Source of the DNA: CAZZBK01 sp964652155
GTDB lineage: Bacteria > Planctomycetota > Planctomycetia > Pirellulales > PNKZ01
Length of the DNA stretch: 20,801 bases
Direction of reading: 5' to 3'
NCBI GenBank assembly: GCA_964652155.1
Contig: CAZZBK010000110.1
Location: forward strand, 1-20,801
This document shows positions 7,288-16,138 of this stretch, one piece after another (position 1 is the stretch's first letter; each line of letters begins with the position of its first letter). Under the pieces are notes generated by a model. The model worked only from the letters and a program-made list of their open reading frames with translations, searched no databases and was not told the origin of the DNA. The translations under genes were made by a program, and so were the position numbers.

Positions 7288-7316
7288 ATTGTATCGAGAG
7301 GGGCTGGAAATGTCGC
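7288..7316 (-). promoter_or_regulatory. Predicted promoter of the DUF5808-like gene, possibly leaderless
   Basis: On the minus strand GCGACA (-35, 7316-7311), a 17-base spacer and TACAAT (-10, 7293-7288) are followed after 7 bases by ATG 7280. Transcription would begin at or within a base or two of the start codon. Confidence 0.35.
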
Positions 7317-7339
7317 GAATTCTGTTCGTTTGCGGCAAC

Positions 7340-7369
7340 TTGACCCTGCTTCGCCGCGAGCCGTATAAT
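7340..7369 (+). promoter_or_regulatory. Sigma-70-type promoter of sucCD
   Basis: TTGACC (-35, 7340-7345), an 18-base spacer and a perfect TATAAT (-10, 7364-7369). Transcription is predicted to start near 7376, giving a leader of about 53 bases before the sucC ATG at 7429. This is the best housekeeping-type promoter in the window and fits a highly expressed TCA-cycle operon. Confidence 0.75.
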
Positions 7370-7428
7370 CGCCGCTTCGCGCTGTTGCTCTTTGTCTCCT
7401 TAACACGCTTGCCGCGAGCCGCAACTCC

Positions 7429-8613
7429 ATGAAGATTCACGAGTTTCAAGCCAAACAGATCCTCCGTGACGCGGGGGTCGCCGTGCCGCGGTCGATCGTG
7501 GCCCGCACCGCCGACGAGGCTGCCAAGGCCTATGCCGAGCTGGGCGGAGCGATTGCCGTCGTCAAAGCCCAAATCCATGCCGGTGGCCGTGGCAAGGGGA
7601 CGATCAAGACCAATCCCAAGCAGCGCGGCGTGCAACTGGTCAAAAGCGCACAAGAGGCCGGCGAGGTCGCGGGCCGATTGCTCGGTCAGTCGCTCGTCAC
7701 GATCCAGACCGGCCCGGTGGGTCAAACGGTCCGGCAGGTGCTCGTCGAGGCGGGTTGCGAAATCGCCCGCGAGCTGTACCTGGGCATTGTCATCGATCGG
7801 GCCGCGGCGGGCCCCGTGCTGATGGTGTCGAGCGAAGGGGGCATGGATATCGAAGAGGTTGCTGCCCACACGCCTGAGAAAATCTTCTACGAGAAATTCG
7901 ATCCCGACGCCGGTTTGCAGAGCTATCAGGTTCGCAAGCTGTGCAAGAAGCTGAACATCACCGGGGCGAGTGTCGCCTCGGCCGAGAAGTTCATGAAGGG
8001 TTTGTGCCGCGTGTTCGTGCAGTGCGACTGCTCGATGGCCGAGATCAACCCGCTGGTCGTCACGAAGAGCGGCGACTTGATCGCGCTTGATTGCAAGATG
8101 ACGTTCGACGACAACGCGATGTTCCGCCACAAGGACCTGGCCGAGTTCCGTGACAAGGCCGAGGAAGAGCCGGCCGAGGTTCGTGCCGGCGAGGCGGGGC
8201 TGAGCTACGTCAAGCTCGATGGTACGATCGGCTGTCTGGTCAACGGCGCTGGACTGGCGATGAGCACACTCGACATCATTCAGTTGCACGGCGGACAGCC
8301 GGCCAACTTCCTCGATGTCGGCGGCGGCGCCAATGTGCAGCAGGTCACCGAAGCGTTCCGGATTATTCTCGACGACCAGAACGTGCGGGCGGTGCTTGTG
8401 AACATCTTCGGCGGCATCATGCGCTGCACGACGATCGCCACGGCCGTGGTCGAGGCCGCCAAGAGTGTCGAGTTCCGCGTGCCGCTGGTTGTGCGGCTCG
8501 AAGGGACCGAGGTCGAAGAAGGTCGCAAGATCATCGCCAACAGTGGTCTGAACGTCATCAGTGCCGAAGGCCTGACCGACGCCGCCAAGAAAGTTGTTGC
8601 AGCCGCCAAGTAA
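7429..8613 (+). CDS. sucC: Succinyl-CoA synthetase (ADP-forming) beta subunit
   Basis: A 394-residue protein of normal SucC length. Together with the alpha subunit it converts succinyl-CoA and ADP or GDP plus phosphate into succinate, nucleoside triphosphate and CoA in the TCA cycle, in the cytoplasm. The N-terminal ATP-grasp domain begins MKIHEFQAKQILRDAGV and carries the nucleotide-binding HAGGRGKG. The middle has AEINPLVV and ALDCKMTFDDNAMFRH. The C-terminal ligase/CoA domain has NGAGLAMSTLDIIQLHGG, FLDVGGGA and NIFGGIMRCTTIA, all diagnostic of the family. No Shine-Dalgarno sequence is evident before ATG 7429, but the start matches the conserved N-terminus. sucD follows after a 99-base spacer containing a strong inverted repeat, and a good promoter lies upstream. 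Confidence 0.97.
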   Translation: MKIHEFQAKQILRDAGVAVPRSIVARTADEAAKAYAELGGAIAVVKAQIHAGGRGKGTIKTNPKQRGVQLVKSAQEAGEVAGRLLGQSLVTIQTGPVGQTVRQVLVEAGCEIARELYLGIVIDRAAAGPVLMVSSEGGMDIEEVAAHTPEKIFYEKFDPDAGLQSYQVRKLCKKLNITGASVASAEKFMKGLCRVFVQCDCSMAEINPLVVTKSGDLIALDCKMTFDDNAMFRHKDLAEFRDKAEEEPAEVRAGEAGLSYVKLDGTIGCLVNGAGLAMSTLDIIQLHGGQPANFLDVGGGANVQQVTEAFRIILDDQNVRAVLVNIFGGIMRCTTIATAVVEAAKSVEFRVPLVVRLEGTEVEEGRKIIANSGLNVISAEGLTDAAKKVVAAAK

Positions 8614-8614
8614 A

Positions 8615-8709
8615 AAGTGATAAGTGCTCAGTGATAAATGATCAATCACGGACGCACGCTCACTTCCGATGCCTTCCATTTATCACTTAGCACTTAGCAT
8701 TTATCACTT
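8615..8709. repeat. Long imperfect inverted repeat built from AGTGATAA-like units, between sucC and sucD
   Basis: The left arm 8615-8640 pairs with the right arm 8677-8709 with one mismatch and one 7-base bulge, giving about 25 pairs around a 36-base loop. Both arms consist of degenerate repeats of AGTGATAA, AGTGCTAA and AGTGCTCA. The AT-rich sequence contrasts with the GC-rich genes on both sides. It ends 3 bases before the sucD ATG and could form an mRNA hairpin affecting sucD expression, or it may be a dispersed palindromic element. Confidence 0.75.
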
Positions 8710-8712
8710 CCC

Positions 8713-9591
<879 letters not shown>

Positions 9592-9647
9592 TCGCCGCCA
9601 GCTCGCGCGGCGCGTCCACATCGTTCGCTCGCACCATCGAGGCTCTC

Positions 9648-10835
9648 ATGTCGCAGTTGCCCCCGCCGCTCAATCCGCCTGCTCGCGTGCTCATGGGTCC
9701 CGGCCCGAGCGAAATTCATCCGCGCGTCTTGCGGGCCCTGGGCGCCAACACCGTCGGGCACTTGGACCCGTACTACCTCGCGCTCATGAACGACATGCAG
9801 CAGATGCTGCGCGAGTTGTTCCGCACGAAGAACCCGCTCACGATGGCGATTAGCGCCACGGGCTCGGCCGGCATGGAGAGCACGGTCGTCAATCTGATCG
9901 AGCCGGGCGACTCGATGATCGTCTGCGTCAACGGTGTTTTCGGCGAGCGGATGGTCGACGTCGCCACCCGCGCCGGCGCCAAGGTGACCCGCGTCGATCG
10001 ACCCTGGGGCGAGGTGTTCTCGCCGGCCGATCTGAAAGACGCGATCGCTCAGGCCAAGCCGAAGGTCGTGGGCATCGTCATGGCCGAGACGTCGACCGGT
10101 GCTTGGCAGCCGATCGAGGAAATCTCGAAGCTGGTGCATGACGCCGGGGCGTTGTTGCTCGTCGACGCCGTCACGGCGCTCGGTGGCATACCGGTCGAGG
10201 TCGACGCCTGGCAGATCGACGCGATTTACTCCGGCTCGCAAAAATGCCTCAGTTGTCCGCCGGGCTTGGCACCCGTCTCGTTCTCCGATCGCGCGATGCA
10301 GGTGGTGCTCAACCGCAAGACGAAAGTGCAAAGCTGGTACCTTGATGTCTCGATGCTCGCCAAGTACTGGGGGAGCGAGCGCGTGTATCACCACACCGCG
10401 CCCATCAACATGACCTACGGGCTGTACGAGGCCCTGCGGTTGATCCTCGAGGAAGGGCTGGAAAGCTGCTTCGCGCGACATCTGCTCAATCACCGCGCGC
10501 TCAAGGCGGGGGTCACGGCGCTGGGCCTGCGTTATGCGGCGGCCGAGGGACACCAGTTGCCGATGCTCAATGCGGTGAAAGTGCCCGACGGGGTCGACGA
10601 CGCCGCCGTTCGCAAGGCGCTGCTCGAGCGGTTCGGGATCGAGATCGGCGGCGGGCTCGGCGCGTTCAAGGGGAAAGCCTGGCGCATCGGCCTGATGGGT
10701 CACGGCTCGCGACCCAACAACGTGCTCCTCGTCCTCGCCGCGATTGAGCAGCTATTGGCTGAGCAAGGTTACCCATTTGAGCACGGCGCGGGTGTCGCCG
10801 CCGCAAATGCCGTGTACGCCCCAACGCTCAAGTAA
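9648..10835 (+). CDS. Class V aminotransferase, alanine/serine-glyoxylate type
   Basis: A 395-residue fold-type I PLP enzyme. Members of this family transfer an amino group from alanine, serine or ureidoglycine to glyoxylate. The start region carries the family phrase VLMGPGPSEIHPRVL, followed by NTVGHLDPYY. The PLP-lysine motif is SGSQKCLSCPPGLAP with K199, preceded by the cofactor aspartate in LLVDAVTALGG. The substrate-side YHHTAPINMTYGLYEAL and the C-terminal GGGLGAFKGKAWRIGLMGH are also typical. ATG 9648 is chosen because it directly precedes the conserved N-terminus; the same frame is open far upstream inside sucD but is not coding there. Exact substrate preference cannot be read from sequence. 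It may be co-transcribed with sucCD. Confidence 0.92.
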   Translation: MSQLPPPLNPPARVLMGPGPSEIHPRVLRALGANTVGHLDPYYLALMNDMQQMLRELFRTKNPLTMAISATGSAGMESTVVNLIEPGDSMIVCVNGVFGERMVDVATRAGAKVTRVDRPWGEVFSPADLKDAIAQAKPKVVGIVMAETSTGAWQPIEEISKLVHDAGALLLVDAVTALGGIPVEVDAWQIDAIYSGSQKCLSCPPGLAPVSFSDRAMQVVLNRKTKVQSWYLDVSMLAKYWGSERVYHHTAPINMTYGLYEALRLILEEGLESCFARHLLNHRALKAGVTALGLRYAAAEGHQLPMLNAVKVPDGVDDAAVRKALLERFGIEIGGGLGAFKGKAWRIGLMGHGSRPNNVLLVLAAIEQLLAEQGYPFEHGAGVAAANAVYAPTLK

Positions 10836-10842
10836 CGTGCCC

Positions 10843-10868
10843 GCCGCGCTGGTCGCGGCTTCGTTTTA
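10843..10868 (+). terminator. Terminator between convergent genes
   Basis: A GCCGCG (10843-10848) / CGCGGC (10854-10859) stem with a 5-base loop is followed by TTCGTTTTA. It ends the plus-strand aminotransferase transcript, and its tail overlaps the stop codon of the convergent FHA gene. Confidence 0.65.
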
Positions 10869-13766
10869 GTGCGACTCGTGCTGTTTCTGGTTGATATCTT
10901 TGAGACGGCGCGTCTCGCGGTATGCCATCAGGCCCCAAACCATCAACGTGACACCGGCCAAAGCCAAGGGCATCAGAGCCCATTCGTTTCCACTGAAATA
11001 GAACCACGCCAACACCGGCAGGGCCAACGCACTGGTCGCAATCACGTACATCCGCCCGTCACGCGAGCCGGTGGTCTTCGTGATCATGTGCTTGGTGACC
11101 GCGTCGCGGGCATTGCGATTGGCGATGGCACGCATCGCGCTCAGATTGGCTGACAACTCGGGAGGCAACGAGCGGGGGGTCATCTCGCGCGGATCAAGCA
11201 AGGGTTGCGCAGGCTCGGGTTCCGGCGCGGGCTCGGAAGCTGCGGTCGTCGTTGGGCTCGCGGGCGCGGCTTCACTGCGCGCGGCCGGCGCGCTCGGTTC
11301 GACCGCTTCTCCCTTGCGACCACCGACCCGCTGCAGCAATTGTGCCATGTACGCACTAATGTCCTCTTCCTCGTCACCGGCCGGCTCAGGAGCAGGCCGC
11401 TTGCGCTCGACGGGCGCGGGCTCCGTGGACGGCTGCGGGGCGATGGGCTGCGCGGAGGCTTGGGCCGACGCAGGCTCGACACCTTCGTCGTCATTCAGGT
11501 CCGACAGCAAACCCATGCGACGCATCACTTCCGCGGCGCTCTCCCGTTCGTGCGAACGTATCAACAGCGGTTCCGGCTCGGGTGATGCCTGCGGTGTGTC
11601 AACCACCGGCTTGGTTTGAGCCGGTTCCGACTCAACGGCGGGTGCCGGTTCGTCATCGTGGCGTGAGACGTCGATGGACTCGGCTCGCAAGGCCTCGGCC
11701 TGGGCCAGGAGCTCGTTGCGAATGCGCTGCGCCCGCTCCTCGAACGTCTCGTCGTGATCGTCGTGGGGCAGCTCGCGCTGCGCTTGCTCGTGTTGCTGGG
11801 CATGCTCGGAGAGTCGCTGGCGCAAATCCTCTTCCTGCCGCGCCAGTTCGGCCGCGGCTGCCGCGCGACGCTCGGCTTCCTCGGCCACCTCGCGTTGCCA
11901 GGCCTCGTATTCTCGCTTCCACTCGGCCTTCTCGAGGATGATTTGTTCGCGTTCGTCGTCCATCGCCGCCTGCTGCTCGACGAGCGCTTGATGAGCTAGT
12001 TGCAACTCGGCCAGTATCGCCGCGCGCGGAGCCGCGTCCTCGGTTGCAAGCTCGCGGGGCTCTGCTTTCGATGCCTGGGCCGATGCCGCGGTTGCTTCCG
12101 CGAGCTGGGCTTGCTCGTACTCCAGACGCTGCTGTAACTGCAACAGCACTTCGCCACGGTCGGCCAACTCGGTTGAGCGACGATCGAGCTCCTGCTGTTG
12201 GCGCGCGAGCTCGATGCTCAATTCCTGCTGACGCTGGGCGGCCTGCGTCGAGTCGTGTTGAAATTGTTCACGTTCCCGTGAGAGCGAGTCGCGCTCGGTC
12301 GCCAAGGCGGCCCGCTGCTCATCAAGCGCGGTCTGCTCGGCGCGGCGCTGCTCGTCCAGGGTATGCCGAGCCGTGGTCAGCGCGGCCTGTTGTTGGGCGA
12401 GTTCGGCCCAGGCCGTCGACAGTTGTGCTTGTTGCTCGGACAACCGCGCCGCCTCTTCCGCAAGGCTCTCGTCATGCTCGACCGCCACGGGCGACTCTTG
12501 CGCCCGCAGGGCCAGTGCGGCCGCTTGCACGGCGAGCTGTTCGCGCTCGGCATCGAGTTCGGCGCGGAGCGATTGGAGCTCGCTGGTGCGTCCCAGCAAG
12601 TCGCTGTGCTGCTGCTCAAGCTGGCGTTGCTGCGCTTCGTGCCGGTGGTTGATTTCCGCCGCCTGAGCCGCTGCCTCGGCTTGCCAGCGGGCTTGTTGTG
12701 TGGCGTGATCGAGTTCGAGCTGGGCGCGCAGCTGCGTGACGGCCGCCCGCTCGCTGGCCAAGGCCTGCTGCTCGACCTCGACGGCCGTGTTTCGCGCGGC
12801 CAAGGAGCGTGCGAGCTCGTCGAGCGCCGCCTGTCGCGTCCGCGCATCCTCGCTGACGGTCGCTTCGCGCGCGGCGAGCGATTGTTCGAGTTGATGCAAT
12901 TCGTCGAGTTGTTGCTGCCGGGTTTGCGTCCAAGCCGCATGGCGAGCCGCAAGCTCAGCCCGCTCCGTTTCCAAGGCGGCCCGTTGTCGCTCGAAAGCGT
13001 CTTGGTCACGCTGCCACTCCGCGTGCTGCGCGTCCCACTGTGCCTGCTGCTGGGCAAAATCCTGTTGCGCGTGCTCAAACTGGTCGCGCAATTCGCTCAA
13101 CGATTGCTTGTGCTGTTGCGATTGCAACTGACTCTGCTTGGCTTGCTCGGCCGCGGCGGCCTCGCGGCCGCGCAGCTCGACGAGCGCCGCGTCGAGCTGT
13201 TCGCGTTGAATGACCAGTTGCTCGTGACGTGTTTCCAGGTCGCGGACGTCTCGTTCGTATTGACGCCGCCGTTGTTCGCTGTCGAGCAGCCGCCGCTCCG
13301 CTTTGCGGAGTCGATGCAACACCCGCCGCAAGCGGTCTCGGCCGAGTCGATTGGCGAGTTGCCGGCGTTGTTCCAGCGTGTCGAATTGCTGTTGGTCTTC
13401 GGGTCGCATGCGCGGCCGCAGCGAGTGCGGGCCGGCGAGCACCTCGAATTCAACATTGCCCACCGTGAGCCGGTCGCCGCTGACGAGTTCGGCATCGTCG
13501 AAGGCCGCGTGATTGAGTCGGGTTGCCGCCGAGAGTCGGCGAATGATGGTTCGCTGCTGGCCGCGCAACACGACACAGTGCCAGGGAGCGATCTGTTCTC
13601 CCCGCAATCGCAAGGTGCAGGACGGAGCAGACCCGATCGTGCATTTCGGGGCGGTCAGTCGCACCAACTGGCCACGCTGGGCGCCGTTGCAAATGCGGAG
13701 CGTGAGTTCCGGCTCCGTCGCGCCCAACAAGCTCATCGGCCCCGTGGGGCTCATCACAGACATCAT
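10866..13766 (-). CDS. FHA-domain protein with very long coiled coil and two C-terminal membrane helices
   Basis: About 966 residues from ATG 13766; ATGs at 13805 and 13817 are alternatives. An AGGA sequence 7 bases upstream favours 13766. Numbered from 13817, the FHA domain is at about 37-128, but its phosphothreonine-contact positions are unusual: IGSAPSCTLRL lacks the IGR arginine, while the later histidine (APWHC) is kept. From about 130 to 700 it is almost entirely Gln/Glu/Ala/Arg heptads, a continuous coiled coil roughly 80 nm long if unbroken. An acidic, proline-rich linker follows (about 700-905), then a hairpin of membrane helices at about 923-943 and 947-967 and a short basic cytoplasmic tail. 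The likely role is a membrane-anchored scaffold or tether that may read protein phosphorylation. The precise function is unknown. Confidence 0.85.
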   Translation of the reverse strand: MMSVMSPTGPMSLLGATEPELTLRICNGAQRGQLVRLTAPKCTIGSAPSCTLRLRGEQIAPWHCVVLRGQQRTIIRRLSAATRLNHAAFDDAELVSGDRLTVGNVEFEVLAGPHSLRPRMRPEDQQQFDTLEQRRQLANRLGRDRLRRVLHRLRKAERRLLDSEQRRRQYERDVRDLETRHEQLVIQREQLDAALVELRGREAAAAEQAKQSQLQSQQHKQSLSELRDQFEHAQQDFAQQQAQWDAQHAEWQRDQDAFERQRAALETERAELAARHAAWTQTRQQQLDELHQLEQSLAAREATVSEDARTRQAALDELARSLAARNTAVEVEQQALASERAAVTQLRAQLELDHATQQARWQAEAAAQAAEINHRHEAQQRQLEQQHSDLLGRTSELQSLRAELDAEREQLAVQAAALALRAQESPVAVEHDESLAEEAARLSEQQAQLSTAWAELAQQQAALTTARHTLDEQRRAEQTALDEQRAALATERDSLSREREQFQHDSTQAAQRQQELSIELARQQQELDRRSTELADRGEVLLQLQQRLEYEQAQLAEATAASAQASKAEPRELATEDAAPRAAILAELQLAHQALVEQQAAMDDEREQIILEKAEWKREYEAWQREVAEEAERRAAAAAELARQEEDLRQRLSEHAQQHEQAQRELPHDDHDETFEERAQRIRNELLAQAEALRAESIDVSRHDDEPAPAVESEPAQTKPVVDTPQASPEPEPLLIRSHERESAAEVMRRMGLLSDLNDDEGVEPASAQASAQPIAPQPSTEPAPVERKRPAPEPAGDEEEDISAYMAQLLQRVGGRKGEAVEPSAPAARSEAAPASPTTTAASEPAPEPEPAQPLLDPREMTPRSLPPELSANLSAMRAIANRNARDAVTKHMITKTTGSRDGRMYVIATSALALPVLAWFYFSGNEWALMPLALAGVTLMVWGLMAYRETRRLKDINQKQHESH

Positions 13767-13831
13767 TGCGCATTCCTCGCAGAGGCCAATCATCGGCGGG
13801 GTCATTGAAAATCGCAAAATCCCCCCAGAAG

Positions 13832-13860
13832 CATGTAGCTTATGGACAACACCGGGTCAA
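13832..13860 (-). promoter_or_regulatory. Candidate promoter of the FHA/coiled-coil gene
   Basis: On the minus strand TTGACC (13860-13855), a 17-base spacer and TACATG (13837-13832). The -35 is good and the -10 is weak. The predicted start near 13825 fits translation from ATG 13805 or 13766. Confidence 0.35.
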
Positions 13861-13912
13861 AGTTCACCCGCGGAGGGAGTCGCGACCTTGGCTCGGCGAG
13901 GGGGCGAAGATC

Positions 13913-13926
13913 GTGACGATCGTCAC
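13913..13926. promoter_or_regulatory. Perfect 14-bp palindrome, candidate operator
   Basis: GTGACGATCGTCAC is identical to its reverse complement. It lies in the divergent spacer, about 50 bases upstream of the predicted -35 of the FHA gene, a suitable place for binding of a dimeric regulator. No regulator is identified in the window. Confidence 0.35.
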
Positions 13927-14016
13927 AATGTCATGCTATCAGGGGAGGGCACGCGAGGTTTTATTCCCAAATCGAGCGAATTTTGCCGCTAGCAGCCAAA
14001 TCGGTTGGATAGTGGT

Positions 14017-14233
14017 GCCGGTTCTGCCGATTATTTTTGCCGCAACGATAGTACAAAACACGGGTCGTTGATGAACCGGCAAAATGTCCGGTTTGTCAAT
14101 CACCGGACAAGGTCGTGGATCGTGGCTTGGTCTGAAACGGTGAAACCCTTGCTCCCGAGCGAGCTTGAGTTCATCTGCAGGCCAACGCCCAGGTCAAACG
14201 ACCCGGCCGGTTTTGCCGATGAGGAAAACCGGC
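14017..14233. promoter_or_regulatory. Hairpin-rich CCGG leader upstream of the TraR/DksA gene
   Basis: The 13767-14408 spacer has no convincing gene but much secondary-structure potential. GCCGGTTyTGCCGAT occurs directly repeated at 14017-14031 and 14206-14220. AACCGG/CCGGTT (14074-14079/14088-14093) overlaps TGTCCGG/CCGGACA (14085-14091/14103-14109), so the two hairpins exclude each other. A third, strong stem, GCCGGTTTT/AAAACCGGC, occupies 14206-14214/14225-14233. This could be an attenuator-like leader or simply dispersed palindromes. Confidence 0.4.
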
Positions 14234-14271
14234 AGGCCTCGACATGCGTACTATAGTTGCAATGCCGCATG

Positions 14272-14295
14272 ACGCACTCAACCGTTGAGTTGCGT
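14272..14295. promoter_or_regulatory. Near-perfect inverted repeat upstream of the TraR/DksA gene
   Basis: ACGCACTCAAC (14272-14282) mirrors GTTGAGTTGCGT (14284-14295) with one extra base. It may be an operator for the TraR/DksA gene. No clear promoter boxes could be fixed around it. Confidence 0.3.
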
Positions 14296-14408
14296 TGTAT
14301 AGGATGGCGGCGTATGAGGCACTCCACTTAGGAGTTCGGATTGGCGGCGACTGAAGGGGGGCACCCTCGGCGCGACCAAGATCGGACATCAGAACAGGTG
14401 ATCGAACG

Positions 14409-14855
14409 ATGGCACGCAAAGAAGCGATCTTGAACATGCGCGAGATTCTCGTGATGCGCCGCGATGCCCTGCGCCGTGTGCTGGCCGGCGATCTGAGCGC
14501 CTTGAAAGAACTCCGCGAACAAACCGCCGGTGACTTGGTCGATGTCGCCCTCGACTCGGCCCAAAACGAACTCAGTTCGCAGTTGGCCGAGGTCGAAAGC
14601 CGCGAACTGGCCATGATCGAAAACGCCCTCGAAAAGATGCGCACCGGCCATTACGGCAAATGCGAAGGCTGCGGCACGCGCATTCCACTGGCACGGCTCA
14701 ACGCCTTGCCTTACGCCACCACCTGCATCGACTGCCAACGCGAGAGCGAGCGTTACGGCGCGTCGAGTTCAGCCGATAACGATTGGGGTCGATTGTCCGA
14801 TTCTTCCGGCGACGCCGACCTGTCGATCAACGATCTGGAGATCGACGTCTCGTAA
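14409..14855 (+). CDS. TraR/DksA-family C4 zinc-finger regulator
   Basis: A 148-residue protein. DksA-type proteins insert a coiled-coil finger into the RNA polymerase secondary channel and tune transcription initiation, often with ppGpp. Visible here are an N-terminal helical half with a DxxDxA-like tip motif (D42, D45, A47 in GDLVDVALDSAQ), then SSQLAEVESRELAMIENALE, then a C4 zinc finger with C85, C88, C106 and C109 (CEGCG ... CIDCQ). An acidic tail of about 35 residues follows. The length and finger match planctomycete TraR/DksA proteins; whether it is the functional DksA of this cell is not certain. It stands alone after a long structured leader and before a protease gene 138 bases downstream. 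Confidence 0.9.
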   Translation: MARKEAILNMREILVMRRDALRRVLAGDLSALKELREQTAGDLVDVALDSAQNELSSQLAEVESRELAMIENALEKMRTGHYGKCEGCGTRIPLARLNALPYATTCIDCQRESERYGASSSADNDWGRLSDSSGDADLSINDLEIDVS

Positions 14856-14993
14856 TCGAGCCCGCGCGCTTGACCAACGAGAGAAGCGCGTCAACAGTTG
14901 TCGAGTCCCTGCGCGACCGTTTCCGTGGGCAGAGTTCGCTTTGCCCCTGGAAACGGTCGTTGCGTTGGGTGTTTCCGCGCTGGAGAGAATCTC

Positions 14994-16124
14994 ATGCTAC
15001 GCTCGGTCCCCCGCCTGTTCGCATCTGGGCGGCATTCATGGATTCTCGCCAGCCTGCTGGGGTTGGGCTGCGTCGTCTCGGCCGCACGCGCCCAAAGTCC
15101 CAGCGAGGCGCTCAAGCCCCAACAACGCGAACAGCTCTACCAGCAATTGTTCCGCGAGGTCGACGAGTTCCAGCGGCATCACAGTTTGCTCAAAAAACTG
15201 TTCAAACTCGCCAGCCCCTCGGTCGTGCATCTCGATGCCGAGGTGGTCGAGTCCGGGCGCAATGGCGGCAAGCGAACGGTGCAGGAAGCGGGCTCGGGCG
15301 TGATCATCGAGTTGCAGCAAAAAACCTATGTCGTCACCAATCGGCATGTGGTTAAAGACGCCAGCTTGGCCAACATCACCATCCGGTTCAGCGACGGCAA
15401 CTCGTCCCACCCGACGCAGATGTGGGCCGACCGCGACACCGACCTTGCCGTCTTGGCCGTGACGGTTCCCAACCTCGTCCCGGCTCGACTTGGCGACAGC
15501 GAACAAGCTGAAATTGGCGATTTTGTCGTGGCGGTTGGCAGCCCGTTCGGTCTCAGTCATAGCATGACCTATGGCGTGATCAGCGCCAAAGGGCGCCGCG
15601 ACCTGGAGTTGGGCGACGGCGGCGTTCGCTACCAGGACTTTATTCAGACCGACGCCGCGATCAATCCGGGCAACAGCGGCGGCCCGCTCTTTAACTTGCG
15701 TGGCGAAGCGATTGGCATCAACACGGCCATCGCCAGCAACAGCGGCGGCAGCGAGGGGATCGGCTTCGCCATTCCGATCAACATGGCGATGAAGATCGTC
15801 CGTCAACTGGTCGATCGTGGCAACGTCGTCCGCGGCAAGCTCGGCGTCACGCTCGACTCGAAGTTCACCTACGATAAAGCGCTCAACGCCGGGCTCACGC
15901 GGCTCGTTGGCGCGCGGGTCATTGGCGTGGGCAAAAACTCGGCGGCCGAGCAGGCAGGCATCCGCGATGGCGACGTGATCGTTCGTTTTGACGGCCTCGA
16001 AGTCGAGAACGACACCCACTTGGTGAATATCGTCGCCACGACGCTCGTCGGGTCCGACATCACGGCCGAGGTGTATCGCGACCGCAAGCCGCAACGCGTG
16101 ACCGTCAAATTGATCGCGCCGTAG
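14994..16124 (+). CDS. Exported HtrA/DegP-like trypsin-type serine protease with PDZ domain
   Basis: A 376-residue protein. A signal peptide spans about residues 1-31 (hydrophobic WILASLLGLGCVVSAARA, probable cleavage after ARA), so it acts in the periplasm or envelope, probably in protein quality control. The trypsin-like domain has the triad H118 (VVTNRHVV), D150 (DRDTDLAVLAV) and S228 (INPGNSGGPL), all intact. It is followed by GIGFAIPINMAMKIVRQLVD and one PDZ domain at about 280-376 (AAEQAGIRDGDVIVRFDG). Most DegP proteins have two PDZ domains; one is typical of DegS- or HhoA-like forms. ATG 14994 is preferred over 14898 because GGAGAGA lies just upstream at 14982-14988 and the signal peptide then begins correctly. 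It converges with the next gene. Confidence 0.93.
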   Translation: MLRSVPRLFASGRHSWILASLLGLGCVVSAARAQSPSEALKPQQREQLYQQLFREVDEFQRHHSLLKKLFKLASPSVVHLDAEVVESGRNGGKRTVQEAGSGVIIELQQKTYVVTNRHVVKDASLANITIRFSDGNSSHPTQMWADRDTDLAVLAVTVPNLVPARLGDSEQAEIGDFVVAVGSPFGLSHSMTYGVISAKGRRDLELGDGGVRYQDFIQTDAAINPGNSGGPLFNLRGEAIGINTAIASNSGGSEGIGFAIPINMAMKIVRQLVDRGNVVRGKLGVTLDSKFTYDKALNAGLTRLVGARVIGVGKNSAAEQAGIRDGDVIVRFDGLEVENDTHLVNIVATTLVGSDITAEVYRDRKPQRVTVKLIAP

Positions 16125-16138
16125 GCTGTGCGATTTGG

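Noticed and set aside
10866..13766. Tandem DNA repeats within the FHA/coiled-coil gene
   Set aside because: The Gln/Glu/Ala/Arg heptads give a repetitive look, but I see no exact DNA repeat unit; the pattern is explained by coiled-coil protein composition.
12363..13808. A 481-codon plus-strand frame opposite the FHA/coiled-coil gene
   Set aside because: The leucine/arginine-rich product is the mirror of Gln/Glu/Ala coiled-coil codons; the minus strand encodes a clear FHA domain and membrane helices.
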